From contig NC_010794.1 of the NCBI RefSeq assembly GCF_000019665.1, forward strand, positions 1,488,001 to 1,552,000: a stretch of DNA of 64,000 nt, in the 5' to 3' direction. The notes below the pieces were generated by a model. It did not search any database. It saw only the letters and a list, made by a program, of their open reading frames with translations, and was not told the origin of the DNA. The number at the start of each line of letters is the position of its first letter. The first letter of the stretch is position 1. This DNA is from Methylacidiphilum infernorum V4 (GTDB taxonomy: Bacteria; Verrucomicrobiota; Verrucomicrobiia; Methylacidiphilales; Methylacidiphilaceae). The translations under genes were made by a program, and so were the position numbers. Positions 14,897 through 23,557 of the stretch are shown here, piece after piece.

Positions 14897-16174
14897 TCAA
14901 AGAGGGGTTTTGTGCTCCTCGGTTCGTAGGAGAATGCGGGCCCCCGGCCGGTAAGTAAGGTAAGCCCAAATCCACTGTAAGAGGACGCTTACCTTATTAC
15001 GAAACCCGATCAAATAGAACAGGTGGATGAAAAGCCAAGCAAACCAGGCGATTGGACCGTTAAAGGCCACTCTTCTCATTCTCGCCACGGCGGCTGCACG
15101 TCCAATCGTTGCCAGCATACCCTTATCCTTGTAACGGAAGGGAGCTCGATTATCCAGCCGACCCTGACCGGAAACAATCTCCTGGATAATCAAGTTTGCC
15201 ACATGACGGCCCATCTGCATCGCTGCCGGGGCCGTACCGGGCACACAAGCTACCGAAACCAGATCTCCAATGGCAAAAACGTTACGATAATCGGGCAGAC
15301 TCAGGTCGGGGAGCACAAGCAGCCGACCCGACCGATCCTTGGGAACGGGAAGGGTTGCAGCCAAAGGATGCGGCCGGATTCCTGCCGCCCAAATAATGGT
15401 CGCGGCACGGATCGTCTCTTTGGGGAGAACCACCGAACGTCGGCAAAGGTCTTGTACAGGAGCAGAAAGTCGAACCTCCACTCCAAGACTCCGTAGTTTT
15501 TCTTCTGCGATGCGACCGAGCCTTTCGGGAAATTCACCCAGGAGTCGTGGACCGGCTTCAATAAGCAAAATGCGGGCTTTGGTAGGATCGATACGTCGGA
15601 AGTCTAGGCGCAGCACTCGGCGAGCCAGCTCGGCTATCGCCCCTGCCAACTCCACCCCGGTAGGTCCTCCTCCAACCACGACTACCGTAAGAAGCTCTTC
15701 TTGATCCTGGAAGTTTTCGGTGTTTTCCGCTTCCTCGAAAGCGCGAAGCAGCTGGCTACGGATGCGATGGGCGTCATAGAGAGTCTTGAGTCCGACGGCG
15801 TATTCGCTCCAGGAAGAATGCCCGAAGTAGCTGGTCACCGCGCCAAGGGCAAGGATGAGATAATCGTATTGCACCGTTCCGCCGGCAAGGAAAACAGCCT
15901 GTTTTTCAAGATCGACTCCTTGAATTTCATCCATCCGGACGTTGATTTGAGGAAAGCGGCGTAGGATCGATCGGATGGGTACGGCGATGTCCGGACCGGA
16001 AAGCCCCGCTGTAGCCACTTGATAAAGCAACGGTTGGAAAAGATGGTAGTTTTCCTTATCGATTAAGAGAAGGTTTCCACTCCGACCTGATCGAGAAAAC
16101 CATTTACCCAAGGTTTTGGCTGCACTAAGGCCCCCAAAACCGGCTCCACAGATGACTATCCGAGGGGCAATCAC
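14897..16174 (-). CDS. ndh: Type II NADH dehydrogenase (NDH-2)
   Basis: A 425-residue single-subunit flavoprotein oxidising NADH and reducing quinone without proton pumping. The N-terminal FAD motif is GAGFGGLSAA (residues 9-18). The NADH-binding motif VVVGGGPTGVELAGA is near 165-179. AAGIRPHP and the FAD-contacting GDLVSV follow, with the quinone-site sequence TAPAAMQMG. The C-terminal membrane-anchoring region (FAWLFIHLFYLIGFRNK) is typical. Its G+C content and codon choice are visibly higher than those of its neighbours, which suggests transfer from elsewhere. It sits alone between two copies of a direct repeat, so it may have been captured by the duplication event or inserted beside it. 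Confidence 0.92.
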   Translation of the reverse strand: MIAPRIVICGAGFGGLSAAKTLGKWFSRSGRSGNLLLIDKENYHLFQPLLYQVATAGLSGPDIAVPIRSILRRFPQINVRMDEIQGVDLEKQAVFLAGGTVQYDYLILALGAVTSYFGHSSWSEYAVGLKTLYDAHRIRSQLLRAFEEAENTENFQDQEELLTVVVVGGGPTGVELAGAIAELARRVLRLDFRRIDPTKARILLIEAGPRLLGEFPERLGRIAEEKLRSLGVEVRLSAPVQDLCRRSVVLPKETIRAATIIWAAGIRPHPLAATLPVPKDRSGRLLVLPDLSLPDYRNVFAIGDLVSVACVPGTAPAAMQMGRHVANLIIQEIVSGQGRLDNRAPFRYKDKGMLATIGRAAAVARMRRVAFNGPIAWFAWLFIHLFYLIGFRNKVSVLLQWIWAYLTYRPGARILLRTEEHKTPL

Positions 16175-16216
16175 TGTAAAGGATAACCTCTTTTCTTTCT
16201 CACCAAGTTACCATAG

Positions 16217-16953
16217 GCGATTTTCTTACCCTTAACAATTCCCTCTCTTCTCATCACAGTCATTATCCTTCAAACCGAAGGCCGAATCATCCCCGCACGC
16301 AAAAGCCTAGACAGTTGCCGGGCAAGCCTGAGGGGCTGGGGCGTCCTATATCTTTCTGTATAAAAAAGGGCAATCTCTTTGGCCTTCTCGAAATCGATCC
16401 TGTAGCCGGGATGCACGACCAGCGGAGCCTTGTTGTCCTGGGTGCGCAGCCAAAAGCCGACCGCTTGATTCCCTATCCTCAGTTCGGATGTCTCTCCCCT
16501 CTTGTTCCCAGGTAAAGTCCCCTCGGCCAAAAGCGGTTTTCTTGTTATGCCAATGGAAGGAATGTCGAGCTTAAAACCAAGATGCAAGGCTAAACCCGCT
16601 CTATAAGGATGATCCCTTGCCGTAGCGTTGACAAAAAGCAGATCGGGCAGGCTGCCCAGGCCAAGCAGGGCTTCTTCAAGTAAAGGACCCTCCCGCAGGG
16701 CCAGGCATCCGGGAACGTAATCAAAAGGAGTCCTCCCTTCCACGCAAAAGCTTTGGGTTTTCCCATCAGGGAAAATCAGGACGAAAGCAGCCCATCCCCG
16801 GTCCCCCCTCTTTCCTGCTTCCCTTTTCCCCCTCTCATAACAGATAAATACCCCACCGCAGCGGATCGAACCAAGAGAGCCTTCCCACGGAGGAAAAACA
16901 AGGGAAGCCATTCTCTTTTGTTCCAGGATTAACTGCTCTATGCCGGTAGGCCA
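16217..16953. repeat. Direct repeat copy B (endonuclease V-like gene)
   Basis: Partner of 12783-13516 in the same orientation, with constant offset 3437 bp and about ten mismatches. NDH-2 and decayed sequence lie between. Recombination between the copies would delete about 3.4 kb including NDH-2. Confidence 0.9.
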
Positions 16954-16968
16954 TCCCCCTGCCCTCAT
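16270..16968 (-). CDS. Endonuclease V-like protein with lost catalytic acids (copy B), coupled to hypA
   Basis: Nearly identical to copy A at 12833 (visible changes: Ser to Phe after WAA, Lys to Arg in FYTE). The same two catalytic acids are missing and the Glu is kept. The start is chosen at 16968 because that ATG overlaps the hypA stop (ATGA), a classic coupling; the longer frame to 17043 would run into hypA. Being in one operon with hypA and a hydrogenase maturation protease, with preserved reading frame in both copies, it may have been recruited to another role, for example a nucleic-acid-binding or structural function. That role is conjecture; no Ni or Zn site is seen. Confidence 0.8.
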
Positions 16969-17306
16969 TCCACCTCTATGCTTGCAACCTTCAAATCCTT
17001 GCCCTCTTCCGAGAGAATCATGACTCCCCCACAACAAGGACAACTCTCCCCTATTTTATACACTAAAGCCTCTTTTTGACAGTCCAAGCAATATCCCCTA
17101 ACGGCTATCCACTCGATGAATAATTCAGCCCCTTCCACTACCGTGCCTTTCGAAGCGACTTCAAATGCAAAACGCATCGCTCCCTCTTCAATTAATGCCA
17201 AGGGACCAACCTGCAATACGACCTTTTTAAGCGCACCACACCCCAATTTTTGCATCTCCTCTTCAAGGAGTGAAACAAGCGATTCACAAAGAGAAAGTTC
17301 ATGCAT
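16965..17306 (-). CDS. hypA: Hydrogenase nickel incorporation protein HypA
   Basis: A 113-residue HypA, which delivers nickel to [NiFe]-hydrogenase large subunit with HypB. The N-terminal Ni-binding MHE is intact. The zinc site has both CxxC pairs (GYCLDCQ, about residues 70-76, and CPCCGG, about 88-93). It lies three bases after the maturation protease gene and overlaps the endonuclease V-like gene. The hydrogenase structural genes are not in the window. A second, broken copy lies at 13530-13865. Confidence 0.93.
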
Positions 17307-17309
17307 AAA

Positions 17310-17795
17310 TTAAAGGGCATCTCGAGGGCCCTTTTCAGAGAATTCCTTTTTAAATAGGGCCACTAACCTCTCAACGGCTTCTTTTACCGGCTCAGAAAGC
17401 CCTATTCCATAGCCGGTTTCCTTGACTTCGACCAAGTAAACTCTGACATTTCGGGGAAAGTTTCCCTTTAAAAACCACCTTCCCCATCTTAAGGCATCAT
17501 TCCACCGAAATGTATGAAGGTTGGGATATTCTTCCCTCTCTTTTAAAACCAGTTCGAGCCGCTCTTTTTCTAGCACGAAAAGGCTGCCCGGAGCCGAACC
17601 GCTGCTTACCGCATCAATTATGATCAGCCTATTTTCGGTTTCAAGCTCGTTAAGGAAAGAAAAACCCGCCGTTCCATAATCTATGAGTTTTACGGGAAGA
17701 GGAGGATTTAAAGCCATGAGCCTTCGAATCAACTCAGGTCCTAATCCGTCATCCTTCCTCAGCATGTTACCGAAGCCGATAATCGTCGTTGACAT
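17310..17795 (-). CDS. [NiFe]-hydrogenase maturation protease (HupD/HyaD family)
   Basis: An endopeptidase of about 161 residues that removes the C-terminal peptide of the hydrogenase large subunit after nickel insertion. Visible motifs are GFGNMLRKDDGLG at the N-terminus, with the first Ni-sensing acid, IDAVSSGSAPG with the second, and HTFRW, whose His matches the third Ni ligand. The long frame begins at a TTG (17804); the ATG at 17795 (MSTTIIGFGN) fits the family better. It starts just before opgH ends and leads the hypA set, so the hydrogenase genes were probably split from this patch by rearrangement. Confidence 0.88.
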   Translation of the reverse strand: MSTTIIGFGNMLRKDDGLGPELIRRLMALNPPLPVKLIDYGTAGFSFLNELETENRLIIIDAVSSGSAPGSLFVLEKERLELVLKEREEYPNLHTFRWNDALRWGRWFLKGNFPRNVRVYLVEVKETGYGIGLSEPVKEAVERLVALFKKEFSEKGPRDAL

Positions 17796-17805
17796 CAAAA
17801 GCAAT

Positions 17806-19917
17806 CTAGCACTGTTTTTTTATCCTTTCAGCTTCCTGTTCAAAATCTATTCCCCAGGGCTCGGTTAAACGGCGATCCGCCGTCCATATTTTTTTATGAA
17901 GGCATTCCATGGAATAAGGATCCCAAAGAACGGCTTTTTTTTCAAAAAGAGATAGACAGTCGGGGCCCTTCAAAATCGCTTCCTGGATGAGTTTTTCTTT
18001 CCACTCGGTCAATTCTCTTGATTGTTTTTTACACCTGGAAAGTCCTAGAATGGCCAAGTGCAGGGCATGAACAAAGGGATCGACAACGGCAGACCTAAAC
18101 CCGAAAAGGGGCAGGGGCCTTTTGAGGTAGCTTTGAGACCCAGCGAGCGCTTTTTCAAACAAAACTGTTATAGGGAGCTGCGTGGTTTCGGGTGGAGTGA
18201 GAAAAAGCCGCATTTCTTTTGCTTTTTCTCCCCACAAAACCCGGCTTGATATCACGGAGAGGGGAATAGAAAGGGAGAGTGAAAATACTAGGGGGATAAG
18301 CCACCAAAAACTAGAGGGGCTTAAGAGATAAGAGCCGACTCCAAGTCCAACGCCTGTAACCGTTGCAGGGAAAAAATGATAAAATCCTTCCTTCCAAGAT
18401 ATCTCAGCCCCTTGACGCAGCTGCTTGCCCCAACTGACCTTTTTTCCAAGGAAGGCGGCTGTAATGAAAAGACCGTGAAAATGAGCTTTGATGGGGGCGG
18501 TGACCGTCGAAAAAAGAATCTCTAAAAAGACACTGCTCAAAAGGGCTTTGAGTCCGCCAAATTGGTTAAGCTCTTTTCTCAGGCAGATGAGGATTACTCC
18601 CAATAACTTAGGCAAAAATAAAATCAAAAGGGTGACAGAAAAAAGCAAAACCGCCCATTGGAAATGAAAAACCGGCCAACGGGGAAACAGGCTAAGACCA
18701 TAGGGGAAATAGTTAGGGACAATCAAGCGGTTGATGAGCATTTCCAGCGTAGTCAACACAAGAAAACTTCCCCAGAGAAACGCCGACCCATAAGCCATGA
18801 CCCCATTGAGAAAAAGAAACCGGTTAAAAACAAATAGGCCCTTAGAAAAAATAAGCCGCAAATGTTGCAGATTTCCTTGGCACCATCTTCGATCTCTTTT
18901 CAAGGAATCGATAAGGGTCGGAGGGATCTCTTCGTAACTTTCTTCTAGATCATAGGCAAGCCATACCGAATAGCCGGACTTTCTCAGGAGGGCGGATTCA
19001 ACAAAATCATGACTGAGGATCTCCCCTCCCCACGGTAAAACCGTGGAAAGCTTGGGCAGCCCACAATACTTCATGAAGGGTTCAACCCGTATAATGGCAT
19101 TATGCCCCCAATACTGCCCATCTCCAAGTTGCCAATAGTAGATTCCCGCCGCAAATAGAGATCCTAGAAGATGGCTGGAAAATTGTTCTATCCTTGCATA
19201 AAGGGAGCGGGAAGATATCGCCTTGGGTACTGTCTGGATAAGCCCCACTTCGGGATGGGATTCCATGATTTCCACAAGTCTAACCAGTGTTTTGCCACCC
19301 ATGAGACTATCCGCATCGAGCACGATCATGTATTTGTAATAAGAACCCCAGCGTCGGCAAAACTCGGCAATGTTCCCGCTTTTTTTCTTTAACCTGACTT
19401 TTCTTATCCTGTAAAAAATCTTCCCTACCCCGCCCAATTTTCGACAAAGATTCGCCCAGCTTATTTCTTCTTCCACCTGGGAATCCGGGTTGTCAGAATC
19501 ACTCAGGATGAAAAAATCGAAAAACTCTATTTTTCCCCTCTCCTCTATCGATCTGTACATAGCTTCGATACCCGAACAAAACCGCCTGGGCTCCTCACAA
19601 TAAACGGGCATCACCACAGCCACCTTCATCCCGGCTGAAAAGGGACAAACTTTTGTATCCAACAAAGTTTCTGAAAAGCTGGGCCTAGTTCTGATAAGGA
19701 CCATAAAACCAGCAATAGCCGTCCATAAACCCACAGAAATCCACCCAAAAAGAATGCCAAAAACAACAATAATGGCTTGCTCAAGCAATTGACTTCCCTT
19801 ATAAGGCAAAATTTCGGCCATAAATTCGCTGGCTATAACCGTAGGAACGACCACAAGCAGAAAAAGCAAGAACCTTCTTCTCAAGGCGGTGCTTTCCCAA
19901 GATCCTAACTTTCTCAT
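17806..19917 (-). CDS. opgH: Periplasmic glucan glucosyltransferase OpgH (MdoH)
   Basis: A 703-residue GT2-family inner-membrane enzyme making beta-1,2-linked glucan backbones. The glycosyltransferase core shows MPVYCEEP, DADS (DxD), HDFVE and RDRRWCQGN (the Q/RxxRW element). Hydrophobic segments flank the core: two before it and several after. It aligns closely with E. coli MdoH (SGNI.EFCRRWGS, YWGHNAIIRV, SHDFVE, GVMSYLSAPLW-like region) but lacks about 140 residues of the E. coli cytoplasmic N-terminus, beginning right before the first helix. A separate 135-residue protein is encoded immediately upstream. It ends the glucan operon. Confidence 0.93.
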   Translation of the reverse strand: MRKLGSWESTALRRRFLLFLLVVVPTVIASEFMAEILPYKGSQLLEQAIIVVFGILFGWISVGLWTAIAGFMVLIRTRPSFSETLLDTKVCPFSAGMKVAVVMPVYCEEPRRFCSGIEAMYRSIEERGKIEFFDFFILSDSDNPDSQVEEEISWANLCRKLGGVGKIFYRIRKVRLKKKSGNIAEFCRRWGSYYKYMIVLDADSLMGGKTLVRLVEIMESHPEVGLIQTVPKAISSRSLYARIEQFSSHLLGSLFAAGIYYWQLGDGQYWGHNAIIRVEPFMKYCGLPKLSTVLPWGGEILSHDFVESALLRKSGYSVWLAYDLEESYEEIPPTLIDSLKRDRRWCQGNLQHLRLIFSKGLFVFNRFLFLNGVMAYGSAFLWGSFLVLTTLEMLINRLIVPNYFPYGLSLFPRWPVFHFQWAVLLFSVTLLILFLPKLLGVILICLRKELNQFGGLKALLSSVFLEILFSTVTAPIKAHFHGLFITAAFLGKKVSWGKQLRQGAEISWKEGFYHFFPATVTGVGLGVGSYLLSPSSFWWLIPLVFSLSLSIPLSVISSRVLWGEKAKEMRLFLTPPETTQLPITVLFEKALAGSQSYLKRPLPLFGFRSAVVDPFVHALHLAILGLSRCKKQSRELTEWKEKLIQEAILKGPDCLSLFEKKAVLWDPYSMECLHKKIWTADRRLTEPWGIDFEQEAERIKKQC

Positions 19918-19931
19918 GAAAATCCACGCTT

Positions 19932-20339
19932 TTAGGAAAATTCCTCACGGTTATTTTTTTTCCTTCTTAAAAAACCCAGCCGTTTAAAGAATCTTTCATG
20001 CTCTAGCCGGAGAGAAGAAACCATCGATTTTCTTTTAATCGGCAGCAAGGCCTCTAAAAGAGGTTTCTCAAAAGAATAGTTGAAAAGGGAAACGGGAAGC
20101 TTTTGATCAAAGAAAAGAGCCAATTGCCTTCTTACCCAGTGGGAGAGAAAAGAGCGTTGGTCGGTTAACTTTAAATAGAAAAACCTAAATTGATCAAAAA
20201 TCTCTTCGGCATTTTTTACAGGCGGGCTCGCAATAGCTTCTCCAAAAGACTTGATAGCCCTATTTTCCTCCATACAAGAGAGTCGAGCATACAAAAGGAC
20301 TCTTTTGTAAAGTTCATTCCCATCACCGGGGTTTCCCAT
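19932..20339 (-). CDS. Unknown small protein between opgG and opgH
   Basis: A 135-residue protein with no recognised domain. It is mostly helical by composition, with a basic C-terminus (KRLGFLRRKKNN), and has no signal peptide or membrane helix. It starts one base after opgG ends and stops 14 bases before opgH. Because this OpgH lacks the long cytoplasmic N-terminal region of the E. coli enzyme, this could be a stand-alone counterpart; I see no sequence similarity that proves it. Confidence 0.65.
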   Translation of the reverse strand: MGNPGDGNELYKRVLLYARLSCMEENRAIKSFGEAIASPPVKNAEEIFDQFRFFYLKLTDQRSFLSHWVRRQLALFFDQKLPVSLFNYSFEKPLLEALLPIKRKSMVSSLRLEHERFFKRLGFLRRKKNNREEFS

Positions 20340-20340
20340 T

Positions 20341-21849
20341 TTAAAACTCCTGGTACCACCTTTCCGTCACCTTTTTACCCTTGCTTTCCAACCATCCTTC
20401 CAACCGTAGGGGCTCTTTTCCGTTCTCCCGGACGGCTATCTCCATCATAGCGATCTTTTCCTGCGCATTCCAACCCGATTGTGTATAAAGGAGTTCCCCT
20501 CCCGAAAGAACATGAACCACCGGGATAATATCCTTGGCTTTCTCCTCTATTTCTTCTCCCTTAAAGCTAAGGAGAAAAGTACTATCCGGTGAGCCTCCTT
20601 TTAAACGATCCATCCTTTCGGATACGACCTTTCCCAATCGACCTTCCGCCGGTAAATCTCCCTTAAGCCAACTGATCATATAATTGAATGCAAGGGTTTG
20701 TCCCGCATAAGGCGTTTTTTTAGGTGTCCAATAAAGAAGGATATTTTTGTTCAGATCATCCTTGAGGGGAATTTCAAGAAGTTCGATTTTTCCCTCCTCA
20801 ATGCTACCCACCTCCAACTGCACCCACGCCGAGGGCATGTCCTGAAAATGCCTATGAAGATCAAGGTAATGATCGTATAGCCTATGGCGCTGGACAAGGC
20901 CAAAGCCAAGGACTTTTTCGGCAGAAATTTCCCTGATGATCAACCGTGAAGGGTTTTCCAAAGGACTCCACGTCCAATCGGAGGGGGAAGATTGAAAAAG
21001 GAGCCCATCGGCTTCATGGACCTGATTTCTAAAATCGGAAGGCCATCGAGGTCCGTTCTCCCCGTGTTCAAACATGGCCGAAAGGGGAGCCAAGGCGATT
21101 TTCCTTGGGGAAGAACGGAAAAAAAGCTGGGTGCTTACCTTACACAAAGTGGAGTCTGCTGTAGTCAGAATCTGAAACAAGCAAGCCTGGACCACGCTTG
21201 GAGAATCAACAATCGCATAAAGCTCAATTCGAGAATCTTCTTTCTTGGGTTTTAGTATCCAAAATTCCCTGAAAAAAGGGAACTCCTCACCCTCGGCCAT
21301 AGCCGTGTTGATGGATAAAGTCCTGGCCGTAATTCCAGGGACCTGGCCACAACAAAGGCCTTGAAAAAAACAAGCCCCAAGGAATTTCGCGATCAAACAG
21401 TAGGTGTTTCGAAGCCGGTCTGAAAAATAAATCGAAAAACCGGCAAAATCGATGTCCTTGTCTATCGGTTTTTTGGGAACGGTGGGACCGTAAAAAAAGG
21501 ATCTTTCCGAAAATTCCACTTTTTTTTCTTGGCCACGGTCGACTTCAAAAATGGACAGGGGAATTTTATACAGGGATCCCAAATGATAGAACTGGATCTC
21601 AAAAGGCAGATTTTCTCCCCTCCATAGACTTTCATTAGAATTAAAATGGATCTCTTCCCATTGAGTATAAGAGAGCTTCTCTAACCAACTGGGCAGGTGG
21701 TTGCGTGGCTCTCGAAAGGGGAGATTGGAAAGAGCCCTGGCCTTGGCTTTAATATCTTCCCAAAGGGAACCTTGGGAATAACAGCCCAAGGGAAAAATAA
21801 AATAAAAGGTTAAAAATAAAGTAAAAACACAAAAGAGAACTTTAAGCAT
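20341..21849 (-). CDS. opgG: Periplasmic glucan biosynthesis protein OpgG/OpgD
   Basis: A secreted protein of about 502 residues of the OpgG/OpgD family, which act in the periplasm on the nascent beta-1,2-glucan (recent work places them among glycoside hydrolases). The signal peptide is from the ATG at 21849 (MLKVLFCVF...GCYSQG). Family motifs are SYTQWEEIHF near the N-terminus, DFAGFSIYF, GLCCGQVPGITARTLSINT, EFPFFREFWI, HEADGLLFQSS and LGFGLVQRHRLYDHYLD. The TTG six bases upstream, overlapping the previous stop, is an alternative start. It is in one operon with a second paralogue upstream and opgH downstream. Confidence 0.9.
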   Translation of the reverse strand: MLKVLFCVFTLFLTFYFIFPLGCYSQGSLWEDIKAKARALSNLPFREPRNHLPSWLEKLSYTQWEEIHFNSNESLWRGENLPFEIQFYHLGSLYKIPLSIFEVDRGQEKKVEFSERSFFYGPTVPKKPIDKDIDFAGFSIYFSDRLRNTYCLIAKFLGACFFQGLCCGQVPGITARTLSINTAMAEGEEFPFFREFWILKPKKEDSRIELYAIVDSPSVVQACLFQILTTADSTLCKVSTQLFFRSSPRKIALAPLSAMFEHGENGPRWPSDFRNQVHEADGLLFQSSPSDWTWSPLENPSRLIIREISAEKVLGFGLVQRHRLYDHYLDLHRHFQDMPSAWVQLEVGSIEEGKIELLEIPLKDDLNKNILLYWTPKKTPYAGQTLAFNYMISWLKGDLPAEGRLGKVVSERMDRLKGGSPDSTFLLSFKGEEIEEKAKDIIPVVHVLSGGELLYTQSGWNAQEKIAMMEIAVRENGKEPLRLEGWLESKGKKVTERWYQEF

Positions 21850-21851
21850 AA

Positions 21852-23408
21852 TCAAGGAAAATCGACATAATCCCAGGTTTCTGTAAGGGGAACATCCTTT
21901 GTCTGCAGGTAGGCCCTCAAGGGGATGAGGTTTAGCCCCTGCCTTTCTATCTTAAAAGAAAGGCGCAGGCCACTCACAAAAGGATTTCTTTCTACCCCAC
22001 TCTCGACTAGCCGACCCCCCTCCCCCACATAGATCATGGGTTGAGGAAGAAGGTCCCCGGAATAACCGGGAATAGAAAAATCGATCACGTATAGACTTAT
22101 CGTTTTATCGATTCGGGCGCAGCGCGTAGAAACGATAAAACCCAATTCGGATCGGGGTTGGGGATCCCTCCCCCAAAAAATAGTATAAGAATAGTGAAAT
22201 TGTTTTTGCGAAAGAGCCGGAGCCTCCGCAACCCAATAGGCTACGATGTTATCCTTGGTTTCCGTGGTCGTGGGGAGTTCGACAAGTTCAAGATGGCCTC
22301 CTTCCCATCCTTCTAAAGGCTTAATCCAAGCGCTAGGCCTAGATTCATAGCGAAGAAGCAAGGACTTGTAATGGTCAAAACTCCTATCCCGTTGTAGCAA
22401 GCCAAAACCGAGGAGCTTTCCCTTCACCGGAAAGCGGAAAGAAGAAAAATAGGGGGGGTTCTGCAAGGGCCGCCATATCCATTCACCCGTGTCCATTTGC
22501 ATTAAAAGGCCATCGGAGTCATGTTCTTCGGGATGTAAGAGGTTATAAAAAGTCGTGCTGTTTTCTCCCTGTAGAAACATGCTGGTTAAGGGAGCTATCC
22601 CTAAACTTTCAACCGTTTTCCTTAAAAAAATAAAATTTTCGATCTCTATTTTACTTTCTAACCCAGGGGTAAACAAAAAATGCAACGCTGCCGTTAAACT
22701 TTCCCCATCCAGGAGAGCGTAAAAGGAAAGGGAACTGTCTTCTTTTTTAGGCTCCTCTATCCAAAATTCGCGGTAAAAAGGAAATTCTTCCCTGCTGCTT
22801 CCGGTCGTATTAACGGTCAGGGCGCGAGCCGAAAGCCCCCAAGTTTCTCCTAACCCTAGGCTTCGAAAATAACTGGCTCCGATAATAGAAAGAACTTCAG
22901 CCCAACTCTTTTTCTCGGCCTCGTCAAAAAAAACCCGGAATCCTGCAAACCCTAAATCTTTGGGCCAATCGCGGCTGTCTAGATTCTTATAATCGAAAAG
23001 GGAAGGATCGAAGGGGTAGTTTTTTTCCTCTCCTTTCGAAGTTATCAAATGAATGGTCAGGGGTTGACTAAAAAGATATCCCAAGGGGAACGGTTTGATA
23101 ATAAACCGACTCCCCGTAGAAAATATTCCCTTAGGATCTCTAAAGCTAATCCCAAACCATTGATCGTAGGAAAGCTGACCGAGAACATAGGGAAGCTTGG
23201 GAGGAGGTTGGTAGGGCAAAAAGGAAAGGTTTCTTGCTCTTTTCAGAAGTTTTGAATAAAAGAAAGCCAAGGGATTGGTTGGAGGAGCTTTTTCTTTTTT
23301 AGCCTGCGATTTAAAGCCGCAATAAAGAAAAAAGAGAAAATAAAGGCCGAGGTAAAAAAAATAAACATGGAAATTACTATTCCTTTTCATGGGATGGACC
23401 ACAGCCAT
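21852..23408 (-). CDS. Second OpgG/OpgD-family periplasmic glucan protein
   Basis: A paralogue of the next gene with the same motif order: QLSYDQWFGISF, GFAGFRVFF, GASYFRSLGLGETWG, ALTVNTTGSS, EFPFYREFWI, HDSDGLLMQMDTGEW and LGFGLLQRDRSFDHY. The open frame reaches 23639 but begins there with an improbable TTG inside the upstream gene. ATGs at 23408 and 23390 precede a hydrophobic segment (FYLGLYFLFFLYCG) that would make a signal or lipoprotein-like leader. The start is therefore uncertain. As in enterobacteria with OpgG and OpgD, the two proteins may have distinct roles in glucan processing. Confidence 0.85.
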   Translation of the reverse strand: MAVVHPMKRNSNFHVYFFYLGLYFLFFLYCGFKSQAKKEKAPPTNPLAFFYSKLLKRARNLSFLPYQPPPKLPYVLGQLSYDQWFGISFRDPKGIFSTGSRFIIKPFPLGYLFSQPLTIHLITSKGEEKNYPFDPSLFDYKNLDSRDWPKDLGFAGFRVFFDEAEKKSWAEVLSIIGASYFRSLGLGETWGLSARALTVNTTGSSREEFPFYREFWIEEPKKEDSSLSFYALLDGESLTAALHFLFTPGLESKIEIENFIFLRKTVESLGIAPLTSMFLQGENSTTFYNLLHPEEHDSDGLLMQMDTGEWIWRPLQNPPYFSSFRFPVKGKLLGFGLLQRDRSFDHYKSLLLRYESRPSAWIKPLEGWEGGHLELVELPTTTETKDNIVAYWVAEAPALSQKQFHYSYTIFWGRDPQPRSELGFIVSTRCARIDKTISLYVIDFSIPGYSGDLLPQPMIYVGEGGRLVESGVERNPFVSGLRLSFKIERQGLNLIPLRAYLQTKDVPLTETWDYVDFP

Positions 23409-23557
23409 TTTCCTAGATAGTTTCCTTGCTTTCTTAGGAAAGAAAAATTGTCTTGGGGATAGACCCGGCACCCTCTTTAAATCCTTTTCCTGAAAGGGCT
23501 TCCATAGGATAGAAAAGAAAAAAACTAAGAACAAGATAAAAAAGAAGAGCTTTCTTC

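Noticed and set aside
15023-15964. Several plus-strand frames of 66-157 codons opposite NDH-2
   Set aside because: They are antisense shadows caused by the higher G+C of the NDH-2 gene.
12833-17043. Calling the endonuclease V-like proteins active Nfi repair enzymes
   Set aside because: Two of three catalytic acids are replaced in both copies.
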